A stretch of DNA of 64,000 nt from Alphaproteobacteria bacterium (GTDB lineage: Bacteria; Pseudomonadota; Alphaproteobacteria; UBA8366; Aestuariispiraceae): the NCBI GenBank assembly GCA_024743195.1, contig JANSXE010000006.1, positions 124,001 to 188,000 of the forward strand, written 5' to 3'. Positions 16,434-25,408 of the stretch are shown in pieces (position 1 is the stretch's first letter; each line of letters starts with the position of its first letter). The notes under the pieces were generated by a model that ran no database searches, was not told where the DNA came from, and was given only the letters and a program-made list of their open reading frames with translations. A program made the translations under genes and the position numbers.

Positions 16434-17936
16434 ATGAGTATCTTCGGTGGACTGCGATCCGGCGTGTCCGGACTGTTCGTGCAAAGCCAGGCGATGGCGA
16501 TGATCTCGGACAATATCGCGAACGTGAACACCATCGGCTACAAGATCAATCGGCCGCAGTTCTCCACGCTGGTCACCACCAGCGGGTCGGAGACGCTTTT
16601 CTCCGCAGGCGGGGTCCAGTCCAAGGTGGCGCGCGACATCGACCAGCAGGGCCTGCTGCAAGCCTCGACGGTGGCGACCGACATCGCGATCTCGGGCGAC
16701 GGCTTCTTCGCCGTTACGGACGCGGTCACATTGAATGCGACCAGCGGCCAGTACGAACCCAGCGGCGACATCTTCTACACCCGCGCCGGCGAGTTCCGGC
16801 CGGACAAGGACGGAAATCTGGTGAACGCAGCCGGCTTCACGTTGCTCGGCTTCGCCCGAAACTCCGCCGACACCGGCTTCAACACCACGAACGTCCTGAG
16901 CGCGCTGGACGGGGTCAACGTCGCCTCGCAATCGGCGACGCCGCAGCCGACCACCTCGGTCAACCTGTCGGCGAACCTGCAGGCCTCGACCGCGACTTCC
17001 GGAACCTTCGACGTGGCCGTTCAGATCTTCGACCGCCAGGGGGCGCAGCGCACCATGACGCTGACCTTCACGAAGATCGACCCCGGCACGGCGGCGAACA
17101 CCTGGGACGTCAGCGCCACGCTGACGGGCGGCGCTCAGTTCATCGACACCGACGCCAGCAACGACGGGGCGGGAACCGGGTCCGGCATCGACGACGGCAC
17201 GGGCGCCGACACCGCGAACGACGGCTTCCTCGGCGCCGACGAGTTGCAGGACTTCATCGGAACAGAAACCGCCTACACCGGCACGAACGACGACGTCATC
17301 GGAGCCGGGAGCGCGGCGAACCTCGGTCGGGTCACCTTCAACAGCAACGGCACCATCGCCTCGATCAGCAACGCCTTCGGCGGCGTCGCCAACACCGGCC
17401 TCGGCCTCGCCGGCAACAACACCTTGCAGGTTCTGATCGATCACGACGGAAGCGGCGCGACCTCTACCGACACCGCGGCGATCAACATCAACATGGGCAC
17501 GATCAACGGCGCCGACGGCCTAACCCAGTTCGAGGGCACCAGCGTCATCAACAACCTGACCCAGAACGGCAAGCAATTCGGCTCCCTGGCCAGCGTCTCC
17601 GTGAATGAGGACGGCGTCGTCTCGGCCCTCTTCGACAACGGCGAGCAGCGTCAGCTCTTCCAGGTGCCGGTTGTGACCTTCAATGCGCCGAACTCTCTGA
17701 CCCCCGGGACCGGCAACGTCTTCTCGCAAACAGACGCCTCCGGGCAGCCGGTCGTGAAGATCGCCGGCGCCGGCGGAGCGGGCGCCATCGCCTCCTCCTC
17801 GCTGGAGCAGTCCACCGTGGATCTCGCGGACGAGTTCACCAAGCTGATCGTCACCCAGCGCGCCTTCTCCGCCAACACGCGGATCATCACGACCGCGGAC
17901 GAGATGCTGGACGAGCTGGTCCGGATCAAACGATAG
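16434..17936 (+). CDS. flgE: Flagellar hook protein FlgE
   Basis: The 500-residue protein is the hook subunit. The N-terminal rod/hook signature is present: S-G-L-F-V-Q-S-Q-A-M-A-M-I-S-D-N-I-A-N-V-N at about 13-33. A D1/D2 region follows and includes F-D-V-A-V-Q-I-F-D-R-Q-G, typical of FlgE. The C-terminus ends with the conserved V-D-L-A-D-E-F-T-K-L-I and helix A-D-E-M-L-D-E-L-V. An Asp/Gly/Asn-rich insert around 238-285 would be surface exposed. GGAGGATGAG before the ATG at 16434 is a strong ribosome site. The gene ends with a strong hairpin 58 bp downstream. Confidence 0.95.
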   Translation: MSIFGGLRSGVSGLFVQSQAMAMISDNIANVNTIGYKINRPQFSTLVTTSGSETLFSAGGVQSKVARDIDQQGLLQASTVATDIAISGDGFFAVTDAVTLNATSGQYEPSGDIFYTRAGEFRPDKDGNLVNAAGFTLLGFARNSADTGFNTTNVLSALDGVNVASQSATPQPTTSVNLSANLQASTATSGTFDVAVQIFDRQGAQRTMTLTFTKIDPGTAANTWDVSATLTGGAQFIDTDASNDGAGTGSGIDDGTGADTANDGFLGADELQDFIGTETAYTGTNDDVIGAGSAANLGRVTFNSNGTIASISNAFGGVANTGLGLAGNNTLQVLIDHDGSGATSTDTAAININMGTINGADGLTQFEGTSVINNLTQNGKQFGSLASVSVNEDGVVSALFDNGEQRQLFQVPVVTFNAPNSLTPGTGNVFSQTDASGQPVVKIAGAGGAGAIASSSLEQSTVDLADEFTKLIVTQRAFSANTRIITTADEMLDELVRIKR

Positions 17937-17993
17937 GAAAACAGCCTAGAAGGTCGGGCGGCCACGTGCGCCCGAGACGCGTCGGACGATGCG

Positions 17994-18025
17994 CCGGGGC
18001 CCGCTTCCAGCGAAGCGGGCCCCGG
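17994..18025 (+). terminator. Strong hairpin after flgE
   Basis: A perfect 14-bp stem (17994-18007 with 18012-18025) and a CAGC tetraloop lie 58 bp downstream of the flgE stop. There is no T-run, only TCCGTTC, so it is either an atypical intrinsic terminator or an mRNA 3'-end stabiliser for the abundant hook transcript. Confidence 0.6.
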
Positions 18026-18355
18026 TCCGTTCAGGGCGGAGCGCTCTCGACCGGGTAGGCGGCGCCCCGGACGGCCTCGCCTGCACCGCCTCTCGACGAA
18101 TCAGATAGTAGCATTTTTGCTAAAATTTTATTTATCTTTACGGTTTTTTAAGCTTTACTCCCCACGCTGAGGACGTGCCCACGGGCGCGCCTGGAATCGG
18201 ACAGGAAACCGATAAGAGTCTGAAATGACTCACTGACTCGGGCAAAAGAACGAAACGGAATCTTTGTGGGGCGCACTCGAAGTCTTGGGTTTATTGAATA
18301 GGTGTCAACGCCTAAGGACTCGCGATACGCGGTATAGGCAGATTAAGCGCAAGTG

Positions 18356-18378
18356 GGCAATTTTTGCCGAGTTTTTTC
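18356..18378 (+). terminator. Terminator-like hairpin within the fliF upstream region
   Basis: GGCAA, a TTT loop, TTGCC, then GAG and six T residues. The short stem followed by a U-run has the form of a weak Rho-independent terminator. No ORF ends just before it, so it could end a small untranslated RNA or a fliF leader. Confidence 0.35.
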
Positions 18379-18669
18379 TTCACGTTTATTGATTCGTACG
18401 GTAAGGTCGGGACCGAAGTAGCGGATTCAAGGCGATTCTTCGATCGGTCAAGATACGAAGTAGTCGCTCCGCAAGAGCTTGGCGCCAGCACGCATAGGGC
18501 GCCGCGCGACGGCCAGAACGGTCGCGCGCCGCGATGAGCCGGCAGAAGGCCGGACCGATGAACAAGGGGGGTCCGCCGCCGATCGGCGGGCCGGACGACC
18601 CGGCTGATCCGGATGGCGGTCCGGCGCGGCGGCGGGTTTGGGGCGTTCGAAAGCGAGAGGCGTCAAGGC

Positions 18670-20334
18670 GTGAACAATCTGGTTGAGATGGTGCGGAATC
18701 TCGGGCCGGCGCGCCTGAGCGTCATTGCGGGCACATCGGTCCTCGTGCTCGGCTTCTTCATCTTTCTGGCGACGCGGGTCACCACGCCCGACATGGCGTT
18801 GCTGTATGGAGAGCTCGACGAGTCGGACGCGAACCGGATCGTCGGACAGCTTTCCCAGGACGCCGTGCCGTTCGAACTGCGGCGCAACGGCTCGCAGGTC
18901 TGGGTGCCGCGCGAACAGGTCGGCGAACTCCGCCTCAGCATGGCCGGCCAGGGCATCGGAGGCTCCCTCGTCGGCTATGAGATCTTCGACCGCGACCAGT
19001 CGCTCGGCCAGTCGAGCTTCGTGCAGGAAGTCAACCGGCTGCGGGCGCTGGAGGGCGAATTGGCCCGCACGATCATCTCTCTCTCCCAAGTGCGCGGCGC
19101 GCGCGTCCATCTGGTGCTGCCGCGCCGGGAGCTGTTCAGCCGCGACACCCAGGAGCCGACCGCCTCCATCGTCCTCAAGATGCGCGGCGCCCAACGGCTG
19201 GGCCGCGACCAGATCGGCGCGATCCAGCATCTGGTCGCCACCGCCGTCCCGCAGTTGCGCCCCGCCAGCATCTCCATCATCGACGACCGCGGCACCCTGT
19301 TGCACGGCGGCGGCGAGGAAGAGGGCGGGCCGGGGGTCGGCGCCGACAGCGCCGCCGAAATGCGCGCCCAGTACGAGCAGCGGCTCGCCAGTCGCGTCAC
19401 CGAACTCCTGGAGCGTACGGTCGGCTTCGGCAAGGTGCGCGTCGAAGTGCGCGCCGACATGGATTTCAGCCAGGAAGTGGTGAACGCCGAAACCTTCGAC
19501 CCGGAAGGCCAGGTGCTGCGTTCGAGCGAGGCGATCGAGGAAAGCGCGAGCTCCCAGGAGGCCGGCGAGGACGCGGTCACCGTGGGCGCCAACCTGCCCG
19601 ACGCGGGCGGGTTCGGCGCCGGCGCCGGCGCCACCGAAAACCAGACTCGCACCGAAGAGCGCAGCAACTTCGAGATTTCAAAGACGGTGACCAATCGCGT
19701 CACCGCGCCCGGCGAAGTCACGCGCCTGTCCGTCGCGGTGCTGGTGGACGGTCTCTACACGCCGGCCGGCGACGGCGAGACGCAGTACGAGCCCCGCCCG
19801 GCCGAACAGATGCAGCAGCTGGAGACCCTGGTGCGCTCGGCCGTCGGATTCGACGCGGGACGCGGGGACGCCCTGGAGCTGGTGAACATGCAGTTCGCCG
19901 ACCTGCCGGTCGCCGTCACGGACGAGCAGACGACCTTCTTCGGCTTCACCACCGCCGACGTGCGGCGGATCGTCGAACTCCTGGTGCTGGGCGTGCTCGG
20001 CATCCTGATCGTGCTCCTGGTGGTGCGCCCGCTGTTGAGCAAGGTTTTCGAGGCCGCCCCGGCCGCCTTGGCCGGCGCCGGGGCCGACGGTCAGACGCAG
20101 ATGCTCACCGATCAGAGCGCCGGCGGGCCCGTCGCAATGGGCGGCGAAGGCGGGGCGCCGGCGATCTACGGCGCCGAGGAAGGCGAGGAAGGGTTCGACT
20201 CCATGATCGACATCGCCCATATCGAAGGGCGGGTGAAGGCCTCCTCGATGCGCAAGATCGGCGAGATCATCGAGAAGCATCCCGAAGAGGCCGTTGCGAT
20301 CCTGCGGACCTGGATGTACCAGGACGCGAACTGA
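18670..20334 (+). CDS. fliF: Flagellar M-ring protein FliF
   Basis: FliF forms the MS-ring in the inner membrane. From the GTG at 18670 the protein has 554 residues, the usual length, and starts M-N-N-L-V-E-M-V-R-N-L-G-P-A-R, as relatives do. A GAGAGG ribosome site precedes it; an ATG 57 bp upstream is in frame but less likely. A first membrane segment covers about 14-36 and a second about 432-456. Between them lie the two YscJ/FliF ring-building domains (for example V-R-G-A-R-V-H-L-V-L-P-R). The cytoplasmic tail ends in the FliG-binding helix. A 314-bp gap with tandem repeats separates it from fliG. Confidence 0.95.
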   Translation: MNNLVEMVRNLGPARLSVIAGTSVLVLGFFIFLATRVTTPDMALLYGELDESDANRIVGQLSQDAVPFELRRNGSQVWVPREQVGELRLSMAGQGIGGSLVGYEIFDRDQSLGQSSFVQEVNRLRALEGELARTIISLSQVRGARVHLVLPRRELFSRDTQEPTASIVLKMRGAQRLGRDQIGAIQHLVATAVPQLRPASISIIDDRGTLLHGGGEEEGGPGVGADSAAEMRAQYEQRLASRVTELLERTVGFGKVRVEVRADMDFSQEVVNAETFDPEGQVLRSSEAIEESASSQEAGEDAVTVGANLPDAGGFGAGAGATENQTRTEERSNFEISKTVTNRVTAPGEVTRLSVAVLVDGLYTPAGDGETQYEPRPAEQMQQLETLVRSAVGFDAGRGDALELVNMQFADLPVAVTDEQTTFFGFTTADVRRIVELLVLGVLGILIVLLVVRPLLSKVFEAAPAALAGAGADGQTQMLTDQSAGGPVAMGGEGGAPAIYGAEEGEEGFDSMIDIAHIEGRVKASSMRKIGEIIEKHPEEAVAILRTWMYQDAN

Positions 20335-20353
20335 CGGGAGGAGACGCGCCGCC

Positions 20354-20644
20354 GTGACCCCATCGCCCGCGTCCCTGGCCCCCGCGTCCCTGGCCCCCGC
20401 GTCCCTGGCCCCCGCGTCCCTGGCCCCCGCGTCCCTGGCCCCCGCGTCCCTGGCCCCGGCGTCGCGGGCCCCGGCGTCGCGGGCCATCCACCGCGCGCTT
20501 GACGCGTCGCGCAGCGGGCGCGCGCGCGATGTGACGGCGCGCATTGAGCCGCCCCCCGGAATCGTGGCTCTTTGGCGTGCTATGCTGACGGCGGCGTCGA
20601 TCGAGGGCGGTCGCGCCGGCGCTTCGGCGCTGCTCGACGGATGA
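20354..20644 (+). CDS. Possible small ORF encoding an Ala-Ser-Leu-Ala-Pro repeat protein
   Basis: A GTG at 20354, about ten bases after GGAGGAG, opens a 96-codon frame that fills the gap between fliF and fliG and stops four bases before the fliG ATG. The first half is six copies of A-S-L-A-P plus two variants, encoded by the 15-bp tandem repeat listed separately. The second half (I-H-R-A-L-D-A-S-R onward) resembles no family I know. The ribosome site and fit into the gap argue for a gene; the simple repeat and strong Pro/Ala bias could equally make an accidental frame in GC-rich DNA. Confidence 0.25.
   Translation: MTPSPASLAPASLAPASLAPASLAPASLAPASLAPASRAPASRAIHRALDASRSGRARDVTARIEPPPGIVALWRAMLTAASIEGGRAGASALLDG
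20366..20485 (+). repeat. 15-bp tandem repeat between fliF and fliG
   Basis: Six identical copies of CCCGCGTCCCTGGCC (20366-20455) are followed by two copies of the variant CCGGCGTCGCGGGCC (20456-20485). Because the unit is a multiple of three, changes in copy number would not break a reading frame through it. Such arrays expand and contract by slippage and often differ between strains. Confidence 0.95.
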
Positions 20645-20648
20645 CCCG

Positions 20649-21665
20649 ATGCGTATACGCGACGACTTTCGCAGTCTGACCGGTCCCGAAAAGGCGGCCA
20701 TCATGGTCCTGGCCATCGGCGAGGACAACGCCGTGAAGCTGTTCAGCCATATGGACGACGAGGAGATCAAGGAAATCTCCCAGACCATGGCCAACCTGGG
20801 CAATGTCAGCTCGAACCTGGTCGAACGGCTGTTCGTCGAGTTCGCGGAGCAGATTTCGTCGACGGGATCGCTTGTCGGTTCCTACGATTCGACGGAGCGG
20901 CTGCTCACCAAGGCGCTCGACCCGGACAAGGTCGCCTCCATCATGGAGGAGATCCGCGGACCGGCCGGCCGCACCATGTGGGACAAGCTGGCCAACGTGA
21001 ACGAGGTGGTGCTCGCGAACTATCTGAAGAACGAATACCCGCAGACCGTCGCGGTCGTGCTGTCGAAGATCAAGCCGGATCACGCCAGCCGCGTGCTGGG
21101 CGCGCTGCCTGAGAGCTTCGCGATGGAGGTCATCATGCGCATGCTGCGCATGGAGGCGGTGCAGAAGGAGGTGTTGGACGATGTCGAGCGGACGGTGCGC
21201 AACGAGTTCATGACCAACCTGGCGCGCACCGCCCGGCGCGACAGCCACGAGATGATGGCGGACATCTTCAACAGCCTGGACCGCAACACCGAGAACCGCT
21301 TCATGACGCTGCTCGAGGAGCGCAATCGCGACTCCGCCGAGAAGATCAAGGCCTTGATGTTCACCTTCGAGGACCTGCAGAAACTTGACCCGGGCGGCGT
21401 CCAGACGCTGCTGCGCAATGTCGACAAGGACAAGCTGGGGATCGCGCTCAAGGGCGCGTCGGAGCAGATCAAGGAGTTGTTCTTCTCGAACATGTCCGAG
21501 CGCGCGGCCAAGATCCTCAAGGAGGACATGGCCGCAATGGGCGCCGTGCGGCTGCGCGACGTGGACGAGTCGCAGATGGAGATGGTGAATCTGGCCAAGG
21601 ATCTGGCGGCCAAGGGCGAGATCATCATTTCCGAGGGCGGCGCGGAAGACGAACTGATCTATTGA
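20649..21665 (+). CDS. fliG: Flagellar motor switch protein FliG
   Basis: The 338-residue protein is the torque-generating C-ring subunit that binds FliF at its N-terminus and MotA at its C-terminus. It begins with the FliG N-domain ([16 protein letters not shown]). The middle-domain E-H-P-Q-x-x-A type motif appears here as [11 protein letters not shown] near 124-134. The C-terminal domain carries charged residues along the torque helix (L-R-N-V-D-K-D-K-L near 255-263). An ATG at 20649 is used. fliH follows after 46 bp. Confidence 0.96.
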   Translation: MRIRDDFRSLTGPEKAAIMVLAIGEDNAVKLFSHMDDEEIKEISQTMANLGNVSSNLVERLFVEFAEQISSTGSLVGSYDSTERLLTKALDPDKVASIMEEIRGPAGRTMWDKLANVNEVVLANYLKNEYPQTVAVVLSKIKPDHASRVLGALPESFAMEVIMRMLRMEAVQKEVLDDVERTVRNEFMTNLARTARRDSHEMMADIFNSLDRNTENRFMTLLEERNRDSAEKIKALMFTFEDLQKLDPGGVQTLLRNVDKDKLGIALKGASEQIKELFFSNMSERAAKILKEDMAAMGAVRLRDVDESQMEMVNLAKDLAAKGEIIISEGGAEDELIY

Positions 21666-21711
21666 GCGCACGGCGTCCGCGCGGACGCCCGGGAACAGGA
21701 ACCGCACCATA

Positions 21712-22683
21712 GTGGCGACCAAGTACAAACCTTTCCTGTTCGACCGCAGCTTCGACGAGCTCGACGAGGCCGGGGGCGGCCGCGCGCGCCCGGCGAACAG
21801 CGACCGGGACGATCCGGCGACGGCGGAGGCGGAGGACGCGCGGGGCGCAGACGGGGAGGCCGCGACGACCGAGGACCCGCCTCCCCCCGCCTATTCCGAA
21901 GAGGAGTTGGAGGCGGCCCGCACCGCCGCCTACGAGGAAGGTCGGCGCGAGGGGCTGGAAGCCGGCCGAAAGGAAGTGCTGGAGGACGTCGAAGCGCATC
22001 TCGCCGACGCCCTGGACGCGCTGGCGGCGCAGATCGGGCCGCTCGCCGCCCGTCAGAAGGAGGCGAATGAGCGCGCCGGCGCGCTGAGCGCCAAGATCGC
22101 GCGCGACATCTTCGAGCGTCTGATGCCCGCCTACGCGGCGCGTTACGGGGACGAGGAAGTGGTGCGCCTGGTCACGGAGTCCTTGGCGAGCCTGCAAGAT
22201 GTAGGCAAGCTGACGGTGCGCGCGCCCGAGCGCTTGGCCGAGCCTTTGCGCGGCCGGCTGGAGGAGGTCGTCCGAAACGCCGGCTTCGAGGGCAAGCTCT
22301 CGATCGTCGGCGATCCCGACATGGGGCCGAGCGACGCCGCCGTCGATTGGGGGTCCGGCGGCGCGGAGCGGCGCTACGCGGACATCTGGGCGGCGATCGA
22401 AGGCGCGGTCAACCGGGCCGTCGCGGACCTTGGCCCAACCGAAGAAGCCCCGCCCGAGCCGGCCTCGCACGACGCCGCCACCGACGGGCCGGGGGAGGAC
22501 TCACCGGCGGCGGACGGGCCGGGGACGGACGGGCCGGGGGCGGACGGGCCGGGGGCGGACGGACCGGCGGCGGACGGGCCGGCGGCGGACGGGCCGGCGG
22601 CGGAGGCGCGACAGACCGCCGAGGCGGAGAACGACGCGGTCGAGCCGGCCGTGGAAACCGATCCGAGCGCGCACGAGCGCTGA
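21712..22683 (+). CDS. fliH: Flagellar export ATPase regulator FliH
   Basis: The 323-residue protein starts at GTG 21712 (M-A-T-K-Y-K-P-F-L-F-D-R-S-F-D). It has the FliH plan: a disordered N-terminal part, a G-x-x-x-G-like helix (Y-E-E-G-R-R-E-G-L-E-A-G-R-K-E near 78-92), and a C-terminal domain like the V-ATPase E subunit that binds FliN and the export ATPase FliI. FliI is not in this window. After residue 250 the protein has an unusual tail built from repeats of Asp-Gly-Pro-Ala/Gly-Ala, which makes it about 80 residues longer than most FliH proteins. fliN follows after 15 bp. Confidence 0.88.
   Translation: MATKYKPFLFDRSFDELDEAGGGRARPANSDRDDPATAEAEDARGADGEAATTEDPPPPAYSEEELEAARTAAYEEGRREGLEAGRKEVLEDVEAHLADALDALAAQIGPLAARQKEANERAGALSAKIARDIFERLMPAYAARYGDEEVVRLVTESLASLQDVGKLTVRAPERLAEPLRGRLEEVVRNAGFEGKLSIVGDPDMGPSDAAVDWGSGGAERRYADIWAAIEGAVNRAVADLGPTEEAPPEPASHDAATDGPGEDSPAADGPGTDGPGADGPGADGPAADGPAADGPAAEARQTAEAENDAVEPAVETDPSAHER
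22513..22602 (+). repeat. 15-bp tandem repeat inside fliH
   Basis: Six 15-bp units of the form GACGGGCCGG[G/C]GGCG, with a few substitutions, encode D-G-P-G/A-A/T repeats in the C-terminal tail of FliH. The unit keeps the frame, so length could vary without losing the protein. Confidence 0.9.
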
Positions 22684-22698
22684 TCAGGAGGGCGCAAC

Positions 22699-23121
22699 AT
22701 GGCGGATGATGGCGGCGACGAAGCCGGCGGCGCGGATGGCGCGAACGATGCGGCGGAGGATTCGGGCGACAGCCTGAACCTCAAGGAGTTCGAGAACCAG
22801 CCGGCGCAAGCGCCGGCGGAGGCGGAGAACGAGTTCTCCGGTCAGGAGTATGCGGCCGGCCCGAGCGGCGCCCGCGACCTGGAGGCGGTCTACGAGATCC
22901 CGGTCCAGGTCTCCGCGGTGCTGGGCAAGTCGAGCATGCAGGTGAGCAACCTTCTCAAGCTCGGCCGCGGCGCGGTGGTCGAGTTGGACCGCAAGGTCGG
23001 CGAAGCGATCGACATATATGTCAACAATCGGCTGGTGGCCCGCGGCGAGGTCGTCGTCGTCGACGACAAGCTGGGCGTGACCATGACCGAGATCATCAAG
23101 TCGGATAAGACCGGCGGCTGA
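22699..23121 (+). CDS. fliN: Flagellar motor switch protein FliN
   Basis: The 140-residue protein has an acidic disordered N-terminus (about 1-55) and a C-terminal SpoA domain (about 60-138) with the expected pattern: I-P-V-Q-V-S-A-V-L-G-K-S near 64-75, then L-L-K-L-G-R-G-A-V-V-E-L-D and L-V-A-R-G-E-V-V-V. FliN forms the lower C-ring and docks FliH during export. It lies between fliH and motA in the same operon. FliM, which normally partners FliN and FliG, is not in the window. Confidence 0.95.
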   Translation: MADDGGDEAGGADGANDAAEDSGDSLNLKEFENQPAQAPAEAENEFSGQEYAAGPSGARDLEAVYEIPVQVSAVLGKSSMQVSNLLKLGRGAVVELDRKVGEAIDIYVNNRLVARGEVVVVDDKLGVTMTEIIKSDKTGG

Positions 23122-23155
23122 CGCCGCGCGGTCCGACGGGAACGGCGAAGAACGA

Positions 23156-23989
23156 ATGGCGAGCGAAGCCGAGCAAGGCGGGCCGCAACGGCCCTTGACC
23201 CAGCCGTCGACGCGCACGGCGATCGACATCGCCACGATCGGCGGCATCGTCGCGGCCGCCGGGCTGATCATGACCGCCATCCTTCTGGGCGGGTCGCCGG
23301 GGGCCTTCATCGACCTGCCCGCCGTGCTGATCGTGATCGGCGGGACCTTCGGGGTCACCACCGCCTGCTTTTCGCTCAAGGACATGGGCGGCGCCGCCAA
23401 GACCGTATTCCGCACCATCATGCGCCCGCACGACCATCCCGGCGAGGCGGCGGTGCAGATGCTGCAACTGGCGCAGATCGCCCGTCATCGCGGCGCGCTG
23501 TCGCTGCAGGGCTACCTGGTCGCGCTGGAGGACAGCCCGATGCTGCATCAGGGCCTTCAGATGGTGATCGACGGCACCCCGGGGGACGATGTGGAGCGCA
23601 TCATGCGCCGCGAGGTGCAGGCCATCGCCCAGCGCCAGAGCCGAAGCGTCTCGATCCTGCGCAAGGCGGCGGAAATCTCGCCCGCCATGGGCCTGATCGG
23701 AACCCTGGTCGGGCTGATCCAGATGCTCGGCAATCTGGACGATCCCAGCACCATCGGGCCCTCGATGGCGGTCGCGCTGCTGACCACCTTCTACGGCGCG
23801 CTGCTGGCCAATGTGGTCTTCACGCCGCTGGCCTCCAAGATGGAGCGCAACGCGGCCGAAGACATGCTGATCAACCACATGCACGTGATGGCGACGGCCT
23901 CCATCGCCCGGCAGGAGAATCCGCGCCGTCTCGAAATGCTGTTGAACACCATCCTCCCGCCGTCGGAGCGGGTGGATTATTTCGGCTGA
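23156..23989 (+). CDS. motA: Flagellar motor stator protein MotA
   Basis: The 277-residue protein is the stator subunit of the MotA/PomA family. Four membrane helices are visible: about 24-45, 51-68, 175-200 and 205-228. The conserved proline-containing segment before helix three reads A-E-I-S-P-A-M-G-L-I-G-T-L-V-G-L-I-Q-M-L. The loop between helices two and three holds the charged residues that contact FliG (for example R-R-E-V-Q-A-I-A-Q-R). The partner motB is absent from the window, unlike the usual motA-motB pair. flbD follows 19 bp later. Confidence 0.93.
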   Translation: MASEAEQGGPQRPLTQPSTRTAIDIATIGGIVAAAGLIMTAILLGGSPGAFIDLPAVLIVIGGTFGVTTACFSLKDMGGAAKTVFRTIMRPHDHPGEAAVQMLQLAQIARHRGALSLQGYLVALEDSPMLHQGLQMVIDGTPGDDVERIMRREVQAIAQRQSRSVSILRKAAEISPAMGLIGTLVGLIQMLGNLDDPSTIGPSMAVALLTTFYGALLANVVFTPLASKMERNAAEDMLINHMHVMATASIARQENPRRLEMLLNTILPPSERVDYFG

Positions 23990-24008
23990 GCCTGGGCGGA
24001 TTGGAACG

Positions 24009-25404
24009 ATGCGACTGCTGATTATCGGGAACCCTGGACGGGCACCTGACCGAGGCGAGCCAGATCGCGCTCAAGCGCGGGGCCAAGGTGCAGACGGTCG
24101 AGGCGATCGATGCGGGCCTCGAGCTTCTGCGCGCCGGCAAAGGGGCGGACCTCTGCCTGATCGACGTGCGCCTCAACATCGGGCGGCTGGTAAAGGCGTT
24201 GCAGTCGGAGCGGATCAGCGTCCCGGTCATCGCCTGCGGCATCGAGGGGACGGAGGCCGACGCGGCCGTGCAGGCGATTGAGGCGGGCGCCGCGGAATAC
24301 ATCCCCCTGCCCCCGGATCCGGATATGATCGCGGCCGTGCTGGAGGCGGTCGCCGAGGAGAGCAGCACCGTCATCAGCCGCGACCCGGCGACCAAGCAGG
24401 TCCTGCAGCTCGCCGACCAGATCGCGCCGAGCGACGCCAGCGTGCTGATCACCGGCGAAAGCGGCACCGGCAAGGAAGTCATGGCGCGCTACCTGCACGC
24501 CAAGAGCAAGCGGACCTCCGGGCCCTTCGTGGCGATTAACTGCGCCGCGATCCCGGAAAACCTCCTCGAATCCGAGCTCTTCGGCCATGAGAAGGGCGCT
24601 TTTTCGGGCGCGGTCGCCCGGCGCATCGGAAAATTCGAGGAAGCGACGGGCGGCACGCTGCTGCTCGACGAGGTCAGCGAGATGGACCCGCGCCTGCAGG
24701 CCAAGCTGCTGCGCGCGCTTCAGGAGCGGGAAATCGACCGCGTCGGCGGATCGAAGCCGGTGCGCGTCGACGTGCGCATCCTCGCCACCTCCAACCGGAA
24801 TCTGCAGCAGGCCGTGCGCGACGGCGACTTCCGCGAGGATCTCTATTTCCGGCTGAACGTGGTCAATATCCGCCTGCCCTCGCTGCGCGAACGGCCGCAG
24901 GACGTCGCCGTCCTGGCGCAGCACTTCGCGAAGAAGTACGCCGAGAGCAACGGCCTGCCAGACCGCCCGATCGGGGAGGCGGCGATGGCGCGGCTCGCCG
25001 CCTATCCCTGGCCCGGCAACGTTCGCGAGCTCGAGAATGCGATGCATCGCGCGGTGCTGCTGGCGTCGGGCGACGAGATCGGTCCTGAGGCGATCCTGCT
25101 GACGGAGGGCGAGGCGCTGTCGGCCGCGACGGCGCCGCCGGCGCAGACGGCCGCCGCAGCGCCCGAAGCCGCCGACGCCGCGTCCCCCGAGGCCGGCGGC
25201 GCCGAGACGCTGATCGGCAAGACGGTGGCGGAGGTCGAGCGCGCGCTGATCATCGACACCCTGGATCATTGCCTGGGCAATCGAACCCACGCGGCCAACA
25301 TCCTCGGCATCTCGATCCGAACCCTGCGCAACAAGCTGAAACAGTACAGCGAAGAAGGGTTCAGCGTGCCGACGCCGCGCGAATCGGAGCATCGTAGCGC
25401 CTGA
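24009..25404 (+). CDS. flbD: Sigma-54-dependent flagellar activator FlbD, with an apparent frameshift near its start
   Basis: FlbD activates class III/IV flagellar genes with sigma-54. The protein starts M-R-L-L-I-I-G-N at 24009 but then shifts frame. Removing one C of the CCC at 24032-24034 restores N-L-D-G-H-L-T-E-A-S-Q-I-A-L-K-R-G-A-K-V, as in other FlbD proteins, and joins the long frame to 25404. As written, only a start at GTG 24088 gives an intact 438-residue product lacking the first receiver strand. The receiver-like domain (about 1-115) keeps Asp in L-I-D-V-R but lacks the usual acidic pair. The AAA+ domain has G-E-S-G-T-G-K-E near 149-156 and G-A-F-S-G-A near 196-201. A Fis-type helix-turn-helix ends it. 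Confidence 0.88.
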
Positions 25405-25408
25405 CGAT

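Larger units (their letters stand above)
17937..18669. other. Long non-coding region between flgE and fliF with an AT-rich segment
   Basis: This 733-bp gap has no convincing gene. After the flgE hairpin, 18105-18400 is markedly AT-richer than the surrounding DNA, with short T-runs. It holds a small hairpin at 18109-18122 (TAGCA/TGCTA around TTTT) and a terminator-like hairpin at 18356-18377. It probably contains the fliF operon promoter and possibly a small RNA. I could not assign a sigma-54 or sigma-28 promoter with correct spacing; a TGGG...TTGC pair at 18354-18367 is one base short. The last 200 bp return to the local GC-rich composition. Confidence 0.6.

Noticed and set aside
20366-20485. 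A CRISPR array
   Set aside because: The units are only 15 bp, contiguous and without unique spacers, so this is a simple tandem repeat.
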